Below are positions 23,339 to 30,254 of a stretch of DNA of 52,595 bases, piece after piece. This DNA comes from an uncultured Oscillibacter sp. (lineage in GTDB: Bacteria; Bacillota; Clostridia; Oscillospirales; Oscillospiraceae), in assembly GCA_900551885.1 (NCBI GenBank), contig URXS01000003.1, forward strand, positions 1-52,595, read 5' to 3'. Under the pieces are notes generated by a model. The model made no database searches and had not been told where the DNA came from. It saw only the letters and a program-made list of their open reading frames with translations. How positions within the stretch are numbered: position 1 is the first letter of the stretch; each line of letters begins with the position of its first letter. A program made the position numbers and the translations under genes.

Positions 23339-23445
23339 TTGTGCTTGCCCCGCCGGGGCTGCTCAATGGCGTCCACGACCCGCAGCAGACCGGACGCCAG
23401 GGTGCTGGCTCCCAGGATCAGCAGCAGCAGTGTGTAAAGGTCCAT
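23335..23445 (-). CDS. 36-residue membrane peptide
   Basis: ATG with AAAGGAGGG upstream. Residues 2-22 are a membrane helix (DLYTLLLLILGASTLASGLL) followed by a basic tail. Many Firmicutes phages encode such single-helix peptides. Function unknown. Confidence 0.55.
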   Translation of the reverse strand: MDLYTLLLLILGASTLASGLLRVVDAIEQPRRGKHK

Positions 23446-23459
23446 GGTCAGCCCTCCTT

Positions 23460-23822
23460 TCACCGGGACAGCAGGTCGTACTGTGCCTGGGTCTCGTAGC
23501 GGTCGTGAACGGGGATGGGATAGTCCGACGGGAAACGGCTGTCGCTGGTGGAAACGTAGTTTCCGCCGAACATGGGCCCCAGGACTTTCTCGCCCCGGTC
23601 CGGGTTCACCGGCTCCGCGTGGAGGTAGGTGCCGCCCCCGAACTCGCGCTTTACCAGGCGCAGGAGTGTGGGGTCGTCCGTCCTGGCGTCTACATATCCG
23701 TCCTCGCAGATCAGCAGCAGCCGGTCGGACGATGCGCTGACTCCCCCGTTCGTGCAGTCCTCCAGGCGGGGGCACCGGTACACATAGACCGGCAGTGCCT
23801 TAACGGTGTTCTGTTTTTCCAT
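23460..23822 (-). CDS. hypothetical protein
   Basis: 120 residues from ATG 23822 with GAAAGGAG. The sequence contains CPRLEDCTNGG and a segment of alternating strands (DRLLLICEDGYVDAR), with a loop rich in Gly and Asn near residue 85. No family recognised. It lies between two copies of the structured intergenic element, in the same operon as the amidotransferase. Confidence 0.6.
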   Translation of the reverse strand: MEKQNTVKALPVYVYRCPRLEDCTNGGVSASSDRLLLICEDGYVDARTDDPTLLRLVKREFGGGTYLHAEPVNPDRGEKVLGPMFGGNYVSTSDSRFPSDYPIPVHDRYETQAQYDLLSR

Positions 23823-23854
23823 GAACTCAGCTCCTTTCGGTTTGTCGTGTGGTG

Positions 23855-23923
23855 CCGTGGTTTCCCACGACGGGAGCATAGCTCCCGTTTCGGCTGGTTA
23901 CCGTCCAGCTCTCGTCAGGTGGG
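23855..23923 (-). repeat. structured intergenic element, copy 2 (short)
   Basis: Carries the first three stem-loops of the element, including the GTGG-GAAA-CCAC hairpin, but lacks the UACG hairpin and the CTTGAAAAC segment. It begins just after the stop codon of the amidotransferase gene and ends about 30 bases before the next start. Confidence 0.78.
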
Positions 23924-24859
23924 TCACATTTCCACGGTCGTCCCGTACACCACGGGCACAAGCTCCGTGCTGTCGCTGTCGTAGTCGTACTGTTTGGGGG
24001 TGCCGTTGGCGGTGTACGCCATTGCCCCGGAGACCCGGATGGCAGCGTCCTTCTGGTAGTCATAGCGCCATACTCCGTTGCACTCGTCGATCAGGAAGTC
24101 CTCGTTTTCCATTAGGCCGCCGCCGGAGAGTCGGACGAACTCGCCCTCGTCCAGCCACTGGAGCACCTCGCAGTCCCCGGCGTCCACAGCGTCCGTAGAC
24201 CAGGGCGCCTCGTCCAGGTATTTGTCCCAGTCTGCGTAGCAGTTCCAGCCGCCCAGATTGCGGTAGTGGTAGTAGGATTTCTGGTAAGACCCGTTGGAGT
24301 ACAGGACCCCTTTATCTTCGATAAAGTCGCCGATGGTGTAGATCTTGCCTTCCTTGGTAAGGAAGGCCATTTTGCTCTCGATGGCGTTCTTTACCAGAAG
24401 CATGGCGTCCTTGTTGGTGTAGAAGCGCGGGAGCGCCCGTTTCAGGGGTGCAAGCTGGGTGGCGATGTACTCCATGGTGTCGGAGATCCCCTTGCGGGGG
24501 GACACAGAGGTGATGATGCCGTTGTGAGCGACACCGACATCCGCATAGCTCTTGAGCTTTTTCAAAGCTCCAATGCTGTCGGTGATGGGGAAGGGATGGG
24601 TGTTCTCCGGCTTCGTGCCCCCGTGGGTGGTGATGCGGAAGTGCATGACCAGGGGCGTGGCGGTCAGGTCCAGCCGCCGCTCCAGCTCGTCCAGCTTCTT
24701 GGCAAAGGATTTATACTTCATAAATCCTTTTTCGATGCGGACCTTGTTGTTCTCCACATACATGATACCGGCGCCGTCGCTGTTGACGTTCCACATGTTG
24801 CGGATGGTGTCACGGGTGGGCATGGCCACACCGGAGGGTTTTGCAGCGATAATGCACAT
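23924..24859 (-). CDS. class-II glutamine amidotransferase (Ntn hydrolase)
   Basis: 311 residues. Choosing ATG 24859 puts a cysteine at position 2 (MCIIAAKPSG), the N-terminal nucleophile of class-II glutamine amidotransferases. Other family features are DGAGIMYVENN, MHFRITTHGG and GVAHNGIIT. It should release ammonia from glutamine for a partner synthetase. The gene upstream in the operon encodes an amidoligase-like protein, a pairing described for phage and bacterial peptide-tagging or cell-wall modification clusters. The C-terminal 120 residues are of unknown function. Confidence 0.85.
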   Translation of the reverse strand: MCIIAAKPSGVAMPTRDTIRNMWNVNSDGAGIMYVENNKVRIEKGFMKYKSFAKKLDELERRLDLTATPLVMHFRITTHGGTKPENTHPFPITDSIGALKKLKSYADVGVAHNGIITSVSPRKGISDTMEYIATQLAPLKRALPRFYTNKDAMLLVKNAIESKMAFLTKEGKIYTIGDFIEDKGVLYSNGSYQKSYYHYRNLGGWNCYADWDKYLDEAPWSTDAVDAGDCEVLQWLDEGEFVRLSGGGLMENEDFLIDECNGVWRYDYQKDAAIRVSGAMAYTANGTPKQYDYDSDSTELVPVVYGTTVEM

Positions 24860-24867
24860 AGACACGT

Positions 24868-24978
24868 CCTCCTTTGCACTGTTCGGTTTTCAAGGTCGGG
24901 CCGTAGGCCCGGTGGTTTCCCACGACGGGAGCTTTGCTCCCGTTTCGGCTGGTTACCATCCAGCTCTCGTCAGGTGGG
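24868..24978 (-). repeat. structured intergenic element, copy 3 (full)
   Basis: Nearly identical to copy 1 over 110 bases. The loop of the second hairpin differs (TTT versus TGAAA side) while its stem ACGGGAG/CTCCCGT is kept. It starts shortly after the amidoligase stop and ends in the AGGAGG of the amidotransferase gene. Confidence 0.82.
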
Positions 24979-24987
24979 GGCCGGGGC

Positions 24988-26334
24988 TCACAGGCCCCGG
25001 CTCTGGCAGTAGGCGTTCAGTTCTTTGAACTGCTCGATGCCGACCACATCAGCCCATTCGGCGTGGATGCACTCCGTAGGAGTGTGGGTCATGGCGAACT
25101 TGGTCAGGTTGCTCGCCAGCTGCAAGCTGGCGATGATGGTGTCGCGTTTCAGGGTTCCCCTGAAAAACCGCAGCTCGACGGTCTCGCTGTTGCACAGGTT
25201 CACGGCCTGGTAGCGTCCGTAGTTGCAGGTGCTCAGGGCGAACTCGGTGAGTTCGATGTCGCGGTAGCTGCACTCGGAGCGGTAGCCGCGGCCCATCAGG
25301 TCCGGCATCCGGGCCCAATCGTCCAACTGCTCCTTGGTCCGGCGGGAGAACTCGGTCAGCTGCTTTCGCAACTGATAGGCCAGCAGGACCAGGTTCCCGG
25401 CGGTCCGCCGCTGGGCCTCGTAGTCCTCGCCCATCTGTCTGCGGCCGATGTGGATGTGGAGCCCGCAGGTCCCGGCCTCGTGGCTGGTGTAGCCCAGGTG
25501 ACGGCACTGGCGGCTGATCTCCGCCCAGCGGAGATCGTACTGGTGGTACGCCAGGGAGCAGGGATGGGTGACGATCTCCACGCCCTCCTCGCCCAGGGAG
25601 CCGTCGTGCTTCATGTAGATGGGCTGTCCGAGCTTTGCAAGCTCGTTGGTGAGCGCCAGGTGGTCCCGCCCTTTGTCAACCTCCAGCTCCACACCAAAGG
25701 TGAGCAGCGTGGTCCGGTGGTCCTCCCGGCGGGCCTCGCCGGAGCGGTACTTGAACTCGGGGTCCGGCTTATAGCCGTAGTTGTGGAACTCTGTTGACCG
25801 GCGGTTACTCATGCAGTCGGCGCAGAAATACTCACCCTCGTCATCGTCCCAGTATGCCTCGTCGCCCTGGATCAGCCGACCGCAGCTTTCGCAGGTGTAC
25901 CAGTGGCGGTCGTAACAGTCGTCACAGACGACGTTGCCGAAGTCGTCCTGGTGGGTGTACATGGAGGAGTAGTAGCTTTCGCAATCGTCGCAGCGGTAGT
26001 AGTTGTCATCGGCACAGCTTTCGCAGACGTATGCCTCCTGGCGTGTTCCCGAGTTCACGGTCACGGCGTCGTCCAGGGGGAACAGCTCGCCGCAATCATC
26101 GCAGAGGAAGTAGTCGCTGTCAGCGCAGCTGTCGCACACCATGTCCCCGTCGTGGGTCTCGTGCATGTGGCTCTCGTGGTGCCACTCGCCGCAGTCCTCG
26201 CAGCGGTAGTAGCCCAGGTTGTGCAGGCAGTCGGCACAGAGGACCTTGTCCTCGCCGTCGATGCAGACCTCGAAGAGGTCCTCGTCAACACAGCCGCAAT
26301 CCATACAGGTACGCTCGTTCATGTTCTCGCTCAT
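24988..26334 (-). CDS. zinc-ribbon amidoligase-like protein
   Basis: 448 residues. Residues 1-200 hold about ten CxxC pairs in tandem (CMDCGC, CEDCGEW, CDDCGELF, CDDCESYY, CESCGRL), a multi-zinc module that could bind nucleic acid or protein. Residues 215-448 match phage amidoligases of the glutamine-synthetase-like superfamily: FGVELEVDKG, GLHIHIGRR and VELRFFRGT supply the Glu, His and Arg active-site residues. Such enzymes join a carboxylate to an amine using ATP. With the downstream class-II amidotransferase it may amidate or tag a protein or wall peptide. Confidence 0.82.
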   Translation of the reverse strand: MSENMNERTCMDCGCVDEDLFEVCIDGEDKVLCADCLHNLGYYRCEDCGEWHHESHMHETHDGDMVCDSCADSDYFLCDDCGELFPLDDAVTVNSGTRQEAYVCESCADDNYYRCDDCESYYSSMYTHQDDFGNVVCDDCYDRHWYTCESCGRLIQGDEAYWDDDEGEYFCADCMSNRRSTEFHNYGYKPDPEFKYRSGEARREDHRTTLLTFGVELEVDKGRDHLALTNELAKLGQPIYMKHDGSLGEEGVEIVTHPCSLAYHQYDLRWAEISRQCRHLGYTSHEAGTCGLHIHIGRRQMGEDYEAQRRTAGNLVLLAYQLRKQLTEFSRRTKEQLDDWARMPDLMGRGYRSECSYRDIELTEFALSTCNYGRYQAVNLCNSETVELRFFRGTLKRDTIIASLQLASNLTKFAMTHTPTECIHAEWADVVGIEQFKELNAYCQSRGL

Positions 26335-26335
26335 A

Positions 26336-26421
26336 CGTGTCCTTTCTCGGGGCTCTGCCCCGTGCCTGGCTTGTGCCCCAGGCGGCAGATTTACACGGGC
26401 TGATGTGTTCGGTTTTCGAGG
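26336..26421 (-). promoter_or_regulatory. amidoligase leader, related to the repeated element
   Basis: Minus-strand leader with stem CGGGGC/GCCCCG just before AAAGGAC, and GCCTGG/CCAGGC above it. At 26406-26421 it carries GTTCGGTTTTCGAGGT, which matches 15 of 16 bases of the repeated element's promoter-proximal end. It seems to be a diverged fourth copy. Confidence 0.55.
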
Positions 26422-26492
26422 TGCCCAGCGGCGTCCCGTCGGACTGCCGGAGCCGTTTGGCCCGTCGGCCTTGCGGCAACACCACCTCAAGG

Positions 26493-26563
26493 CCCCCTAA
26501 GTACGTATGTCAAGGTGGAGATTTCCTACGGAAATACAACCTTGACATACGTACGTAAGGGGG
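26493..26563. repeat. palindrome B, long inverted repeat with UACG tip
   Basis: Left arm GTACGTATGTCAAGGT (26501-26516) pairs with ACCTTGACATACGTAC (26539-26554), and outer CCCCCT (26493-26498) with AGGGGG (26558-26563). Inside is ATTTCC-TAC-GGAAAT. It shares 17 bases with palindrome A at 2478-2519. It may be a member of a dispersed palindromic family, a MITE-like element or a DNA-protein site. Confidence 0.75.
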
Positions 26564-26700
26564 TCTAACGACCCCCCGGCGGCCCGGCTCCACCACCTCC
26601 CGACGGCAGGAATGCCGCATCCCTACGGGATGCGAGAGCCGGGAGAACCAGATCGGGGCCGGACGACTGTACCGCCTCCGCAGGAGGCGAGGGACGGCCA
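26559..26700. repeat. run of small stem-loops before the late genes
   Basis: No gene is visible. There are four short perfect hairpins: GGGGGT/ACCCCC (26559-26576), CGGCA/TGCCG, GCATCCC-TAC-GGGATGC, and GCCTCC-GCA-GGAGGC. Together with palindrome B they fill the 440-base gap between the divergent amidoligase and terminase genes. Confidence 0.65.
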
Positions 26701-26705
26701 AAGTT

Positions 26706-26751
26706 GTCAGTGAATGTCAGTACCACTCTGTGGTACTGTGTAAGCTGACAG
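26706..26751. promoter_or_regulatory. 46-bp dyad upstream of terS, candidate late operator
   Basis: Outer TGTCAG (26706-26711) and CTGACA (26746-26751) flank an inner 9-bp stem CAGTACCAC (26719-26727) and GTGGTACTG (26731-26739). It lies 24 bases before the small-terminase start. It could be bound by one of the sigma-like late regulators, or act as an RNA hairpin. Confidence 0.55.
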
Positions 26752-26774
26752 GAAGCACGAGGGGAGGTGAGAGC

Positions 26775-27197
26775 GTGCCGCGTGGAACTCCTGAAAACCT
26801 GGTACAGAACCGGGATTTTTCGCCGGAGCAACGCCGGGAGTGGAGCAGGAAGGCGGGCCTTGCGCGAGGCGCTCAGCTCCACCGGCAAAAGCGGCAGCGA
26901 GAGATTCTCAAAGAGATTCTCTCACTGACCTGCGATGACCCGGCGACGGAGCGCAAGCTGGAACAGCTTGGCCTGGACCCCACGTTTGCCGGGGCCATGA
27001 ACATGGCCGTCGTCCAGCGGGCGATGCACGGGGACGTGGAGGCTGTGCGCTACATCCGCGACACCCTGGGCGAGAAGCCCTCCGAGTCCATCAACCTCGG
27101 AGTGTTTGACACTCCGGTGAAGTCGCTGGACCTGACGAAACTCTCCGATGCAGAGCTGGAAGCTCTGGCGGATCGGGCCGACAGCGAGACGGAATAA
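26775..27197 (+). CDS. terS: terminase small subunit
   Basis: 140 residues from GTG 26775 with GGGGAGG. Residues 1-50 include a basic N-terminal motif (PRGTPENLVQNRDFSPEQRR) and a helical DNA-binding segment. The middle (QLGLDPTFAGAMNMAVVQRA) and C-terminus are the oligomerisation and TerL-contact parts. It recognises phage DNA for packaging. It opens the late operon. Confidence 0.82.
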   Translation: MPRGTPENLVQNRDFSPEQRREWSRKAGLARGAQLHRQKRQREILKEILSLTCDDPATERKLEQLGLDPTFAGAMNMAVVQRAMHGDVEAVRYIRDTLGEKPSESINLGVFDTPVKSLDLTKLSDAELEALADRADSETE

Positions 27198-27203
27198 GTG
27201 CAA

Positions 27204-27236
27204 AAGGGACATCAGGTGCTACCTGATGTCCCTTCT
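27204..27236 (+). terminator. stem-loop after terS
   Basis: Perfect 14-bp stem (27204-27217 with 27221-27234) with a three-base loop, followed by CTTTGTT. It may be a terminator or attenuator between the terminase genes, so terL expression may need read-through or its own promoter. Confidence 0.75.
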
Positions 27237-27260
27237 TTGTTGCCGATTGGTTTCCTCCTT

Positions 27261-27420
27261 TGCTCTGGCATCTCCTGTATCCCTTGTGCTGCAAGGGATA
27301 CAGGAGCCCAGAGCACCAGCTTAAACGGCTGGTTGCTCCTGCTTGCAGGAGCAAAAGGTCTCCCCTGCGGGGCCGCAGCACATGCCTCCCCCGCGCCGGG
27401 CCGTGGGGCCACGGCGCAGC
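27261..27420 (+). other. stem-loop array between terS and terL, candidate packaging or RNA element
   Basis: The 366-base gap 27198-27563 has no convincing gene. After the terminator come a long hairpin (14-bp stem 27272-27285/27293-27306, extended by TGCTCTGG/CCAGAGCA), ACCAGC/GGCTGGT, a 10-bp stem TTGCTCCTGC/GCAGGAGCAA, CCCC-TGC-GGGG, and CCGTGG/CCACGG. The remainder to 27563 is very C-rich. The site may be the packaging start or a structured leader. Confidence 0.6.
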
Positions 27421-27563
27421 CGTGGTGCGCAGCATACCCCCACCCCCGGATGATGCGCATATACCTGGGCACACCCCCGCCCCCGGTCGCACCCGATGCC
27501 ACCCCCCACCCCACAAACATAATGGCCCCGCGCAAAATTTTGGGGCGGAAAAGGGTTTTTCAA

Positions 27564-29171
27564 ATGGCGAATAAAACCGTCAAAAAGCGAAAACCGGAGA
27601 CTCCGACATCCGAAACTCCGATTGTCTCTGCCCCGGAGGATCAGGGCTTCCTGGACCAGGAGTCCCTCTCCGACCGGGAATACCTGACCCGGGAACTCAG
27701 CCGTCGGGAGCTGGCTCGCCGGTCCTACCGGCGATACCTGTACTACGTCCACGGGCAGGCCTGGCGCCGGACCCGGATGTCCGACTATCTGGCCGACGAG
27801 GTCCAGCGGTTCGTGGAGGCCGATACCGGGCACCCGTATGACATTCTTCTGATCGAGACGCCGCCGCAGCACGGCAAGTCCATCACCATCACAGAGAGCT
27901 TTCCCAGCTGGTACCTCGGCAAATATCCGAAAAACCGGGTCATCGAGGCCAGTTACAACGACGATACCGCAAAGCGGTTTGGCCGGAAGAACCTGGAGAA
28001 GGTCGAGACGTTCGGCGTCTCCCTGTTTTCCTTTGGAAAAGGGTCCATCTGGACCAACACCGAGTTCGAGCTGAGCAACGGATGGGGCCGCATGATCTCC
28101 AGAGGCGTGATGTCCGGCATCACCGGCAACCCCGCCAACCTGCTGCTGATCGACGACCCCATCAAGAACCGTGAGGAGGCCGATTCGGCTACCTACCGGG
28201 ACAAGCTGTGGGGCGAGTGGCAGAACACGCTGAAGTCCCGTCTGGCCGCCGGAGCGAAGGTGATCGTCATTATGACCCCTTGGCACGAGGACGACCTGGC
28301 ATCCCGGCTACTGGCCAACGAGCCACACATCCGTCTGCTCCGGCTTCCGGTGGAGGCCGAGGAGCATGATCCCCTTGGCCGCGCCGTCGGTGACGCCCTG
28401 GCCCCGGAACTCGGGAAGGACAACACCTGGCTCCGGCAGTTCAAGGGCAGCTACGTCAATGACCCCAGCAAAGGCGGACTACGGGCCTGGCAGGCCCTGT
28501 ATCAGTGCTCCCCTCGCGTGGAGGGCGGTAATCTGGTCCGCCGGGAGTGGTGGAAATATTACGACCCGAAGGAGGTTTCCTTCTTCCCGACCACCGTCAT
28601 CAGTGTGGATGCGGCCTTCAAGGACAAGGAGACCAGCGACTACGTGGCGATCCAGGTGTGGGGCAAGCGGGGGATCGACTACTACCTCCGGTATTCCATG
28701 AACAAGCACCTGGACTTCCCCGGGACGGTCCAGAACATCCGGCTTTTGAAGCGGTTGTTCCCGGAGACGACCTACATCCTGGTGGAGGACAAAGCGAACG
28801 GCTCGGCAGTCATTCAGACCCTTCAGCACGAGTTTGTCGGCGTTATCGGCATCACGCCGAAGGGCGGTAAGGTCTCCCGGGTGAACGCCGTCTCCCCCGC
28901 CATTGAGAGCGGGCACGTATTCCTTCCGTCCGGAGAGCTGTGGACCGAGGAGTTCATCGACCAGTTCACGGCCTTTCCTGCGGGGCAGCACGACGACATG
29001 GTGGACGCTTGCAGCCAGTGCCTGGGATTTCTGCTGTACAGCAGCGGAACCACCGGCGTCCTGCCGGACCGGAGGCAGCAGCTGCTGGAGGAGCAGCTTC
29101 AGCAGGAGCAGGAGGCCTTTCTGGACGGCAGCATCTATGACGTATATGGCCCGGTCGGCGGGCCGTACTGA
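27564..29171 (+). CDS. terL: terminase large subunit
   Basis: 535 residues, the packaging motor and headful nuclease. The ATPase has Walker A PPQHGKSI (lysine about 105), Walker B LLLIDDP, and the coupling motif IVIMTPWHEDD. The RNase H-like nuclease domain begins with ISVDAAFKD and has GQHDDMVDA near the C-terminus. The frame is open upstream to 27198, but that part is structured noncoding DNA. A second ATG at 27522 is possible. The ribosome site before 27564 is weak. Confidence 0.93.
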   Translation: MANKTVKKRKPETPTSETPIVSAPEDQGFLDQESLSDREYLTRELSRRELARRSYRRYLYYVHGQAWRRTRMSDYLADEVQRFVEADTGHPYDILLIETPPQHGKSITITESFPSWYLGKYPKNRVIEASYNDDTAKRFGRKNLEKVETFGVSLFSFGKGSIWTNTEFELSNGWGRMISRGVMSGITGNPANLLLIDDPIKNREEADSATYRDKLWGEWQNTLKSRLAAGAKVIVIMTPWHEDDLASRLLANEPHIRLLRLPVEAEEHDPLGRAVGDALAPELGKDNTWLRQFKGSYVNDPSKGGLRAWQALYQCSPRVEGGNLVRREWWKYYDPKEVSFFPTTVISVDAAFKDKETSDYVAIQVWGKRGIDYYLRYSMNKHLDFPGTVQNIRLLKRLFPETTYILVEDKANGSAVIQTLQHEFVGVIGITPKGGKVSRVNAVSPAIESGHVFLPSGELWTEEFIDQFTAFPAGQHDDMVDACSQCLGFLLYSSGTTGVLPDRRQQLLEEQLQQEQEAFLDGSIYDVYGPVGGPY

Positions 29172-29256
29172 ATTACCGGTAGCCGGACTCTGACGGGTCC
29201 GGTGCGAAATACACGCGGGGCGTCGGGCTGCGGAGGTGGGCCCGGCGCCTCCTTAT
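29172..29256 (+). other. structured spacer after terL
   Basis: Hairpins CCGGAC/GTCCGG and GGAGG...CCTCC fill the 85 bases between terL and the first tRNA-like gene. It may be a processing or termination site for the late transcript before the tRNA cluster. Confidence 0.45.
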
Positions 29257-29363
29257 GCCCACGAGGCGGTAGCGGCAACTCGCGGGGGAGGCTGCACACC
29301 CCTCCCCTGCTGATCGGCCCGCAGGGGCTGTGAGGCGTCCGGGTTCAAGTCCCGGCGTGGGCG
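29257..29363 (+). tRNA. tRNA-like molecule with long extra arm, GCA in the loop
   Basis: Acceptor GCCCACG pairs with CGTGGGC (7 bp), and the T arm is regular (CCGGG-TTCAAGT-CCCGG). At 107 bases it is long. The anticodon stem is GGAGG/CCTCC, or up to 7 bp, with a 9-base loop CTGCACACC. A second arm, CCTGC/GCAGG, follows as a long variable arm. The D arm is weak. If the loop is read from CT, the anticodon is GCA (Cys), but cysteine tRNAs lack a long arm. It resembles class II or selC-like tRNAs. No 3' CCA is encoded. Confidence 0.45.
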
Positions 29364-29370
29364 TCAATAT

Positions 29371-29446
29371 TGGCCCGTAGCTCAGTTGGCAGAGCGCCTG
29401 ACTGTTAATCAGGACGCCGCAGGTTCAAGTCCTGCCGGGTCAGCCA
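29371..29446 (+). tRNA. tRNA-Asn (GTT)
   Basis: Full cloverleaf of 76 bases with encoded CCA. Acceptor TGGCCCG/CGGGTCA, D arm GCTC/GAGC, anticodon arm CCTGA-CTGTTAA-TCAGG (anticodon 29404-29406), T arm GCAGG/CCTGC. Confidence 0.93.
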
Positions 29447-29449
29447 TAC

Positions 29450-29524
29450 AGGGGTGTAGCCAAGAGGCAAGGCAAGGGACTTTGACTCCCTCATTCGCTG
29501 GTTCGAGCCCAGCCATCCCTGCCA
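29450..29524 (+). tRNA. tRNA-Gln (TTG)
   Basis: Full cloverleaf with encoded CCA, three bases after tRNA-Asn. Acceptor AGGGGTG/CATCCCT, anticodon arm AGGGA-CTTTGAC-TCCCT (anticodon 29482-29484), T arm GCTGG/CCAGC. Reads CAA codons. Confidence 0.92.
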
Positions 29525-29605
29525 GCCCGAATGGGCGAATACATACCCGGCGGCCATCCCTTTTGGGGACCGCCACGGGACTTTGAAGAACGGAGAGGTG
29601 CGAAC

Positions 29606-29953
29606 ATGAAGAAGAAAACGACACTGACTGTGGCTCTGGACGCCGTGGGCCGTTTGGACGGAGATCTGGACAGCCTTATTGTGGAGAAAGAGAACGCGGT
29701 CAGTTCCTTCCGCGAAATGGCGGATCATCTGAGCGCTATCAATGAGGCCATCGAGGAAAAAAGTACCCTCTGTACCAGCCTGATCGAATCGTTGAAGCGG
29801 ATTCGTGAGGAGCTGGAGGTGCAGAGCTCCGACAATGAGTGCATCCGCGGAAAGATCCTCGACTTGCTGGGTTGCGCTCCGGCGGAGGTCGTCCTGGATG
29901 ACCAGTCTGCTGTTACCAACGATCCCGAGGCCGATTCTCCGGAAGTCAACTGA
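29606..29953 (+). CDS. hypothetical helical protein within the tRNA cluster
   Basis: 115 residues with GGAGAGG upstream. Mostly helical, with a coiled-coil-like stretch (AINEAIEEKSTLCTSLIESL) and an acidic tail (EADSPEVN). It separates the two tRNA pairs. No family recognised. It may be a small structural or regulatory protein. Confidence 0.6.
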   Translation: MKKKTTLTVALDAVGRLDGDLDSLIVEKENAVSSFREMADHLSAINEAIEEKSTLCTSLIESLKRIREELEVQSSDNECIRGKILDLLGCAPAEVVLDDQSAVTNDPEADSPEVN

Positions 29954-29959
29954 TTACAC

Positions 29960-29991
29960 CGCCCCCGGGCATCCAAGTCTGTCCGGGGGCG
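29960..29991 (+). terminator. GC-rich stem-loop
   Basis: Nine-base-pair stem, CGCCCCCGG (29960-29968) with CCGGGGGCG (29983-29991), directly after the small CDS and eight bases before tRNA-Trp. It lacks a T-run, so it may protect the mRNA end or aid processing. Confidence 0.6.
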
Positions 29992-29998
29992 CACATAC

Positions 29999-30075
29999 AG
30001 GGGCGAATGTCCCAAGGTGGGCGAGGCGGTCTCCAAAACCGCTTGGGTGGGTTCGATTCCCAACCGTCCCTGCCA
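29999..30075 (+). tRNA. tRNA-Trp (CCA), slightly irregular
   Basis: Acceptor AGGGGCG/CGTCCCT, anticodon arm GCGGT-CTCCAAA-ACCGC with anticodon CCA at 30033-30035, and encoded 3' CCA. The T stem pairs only with a bulged A (GGTGGG with CCCAACC), so the molecule may be divergent or partly degraded. Confidence 0.8.
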
Positions 30076-30161
30076 CCGGCGTCTCTAAACGCCGGGCATC
30101 TCCTTTTCTTCTGGCAGCCCGTGGGGTTCATGATCCTTCTCCCTCTCGGGCTGCCACCCAC

Positions 30162-30235
30162 GGCGGGCTGGTGTAATGGCAGCACAGTGGGTCCATACCC
30201 CACATATCCGGGTTCGAGTCCCGGGCCCGCAACCA
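30162..30235 (+). tRNA. tRNA-Met-like (CAT) with C33
   Basis: 74 bases with encoded CCA. Anticodon arm GTGGG-TCCATAC-CCCAC gives CAT at 30194-30196, T arm CCGGG/CCCGG. Two oddities: position 33 is C instead of the nearly universal U, and the first acceptor pair is G1-A72, a mismatch reminiscent of initiator tRNA. It could be a Met, initiator or lysidine-Ile type. Confidence 0.78.
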
Positions 30236-30254
30236 ACCTGTTCTGGAGGTTTAT

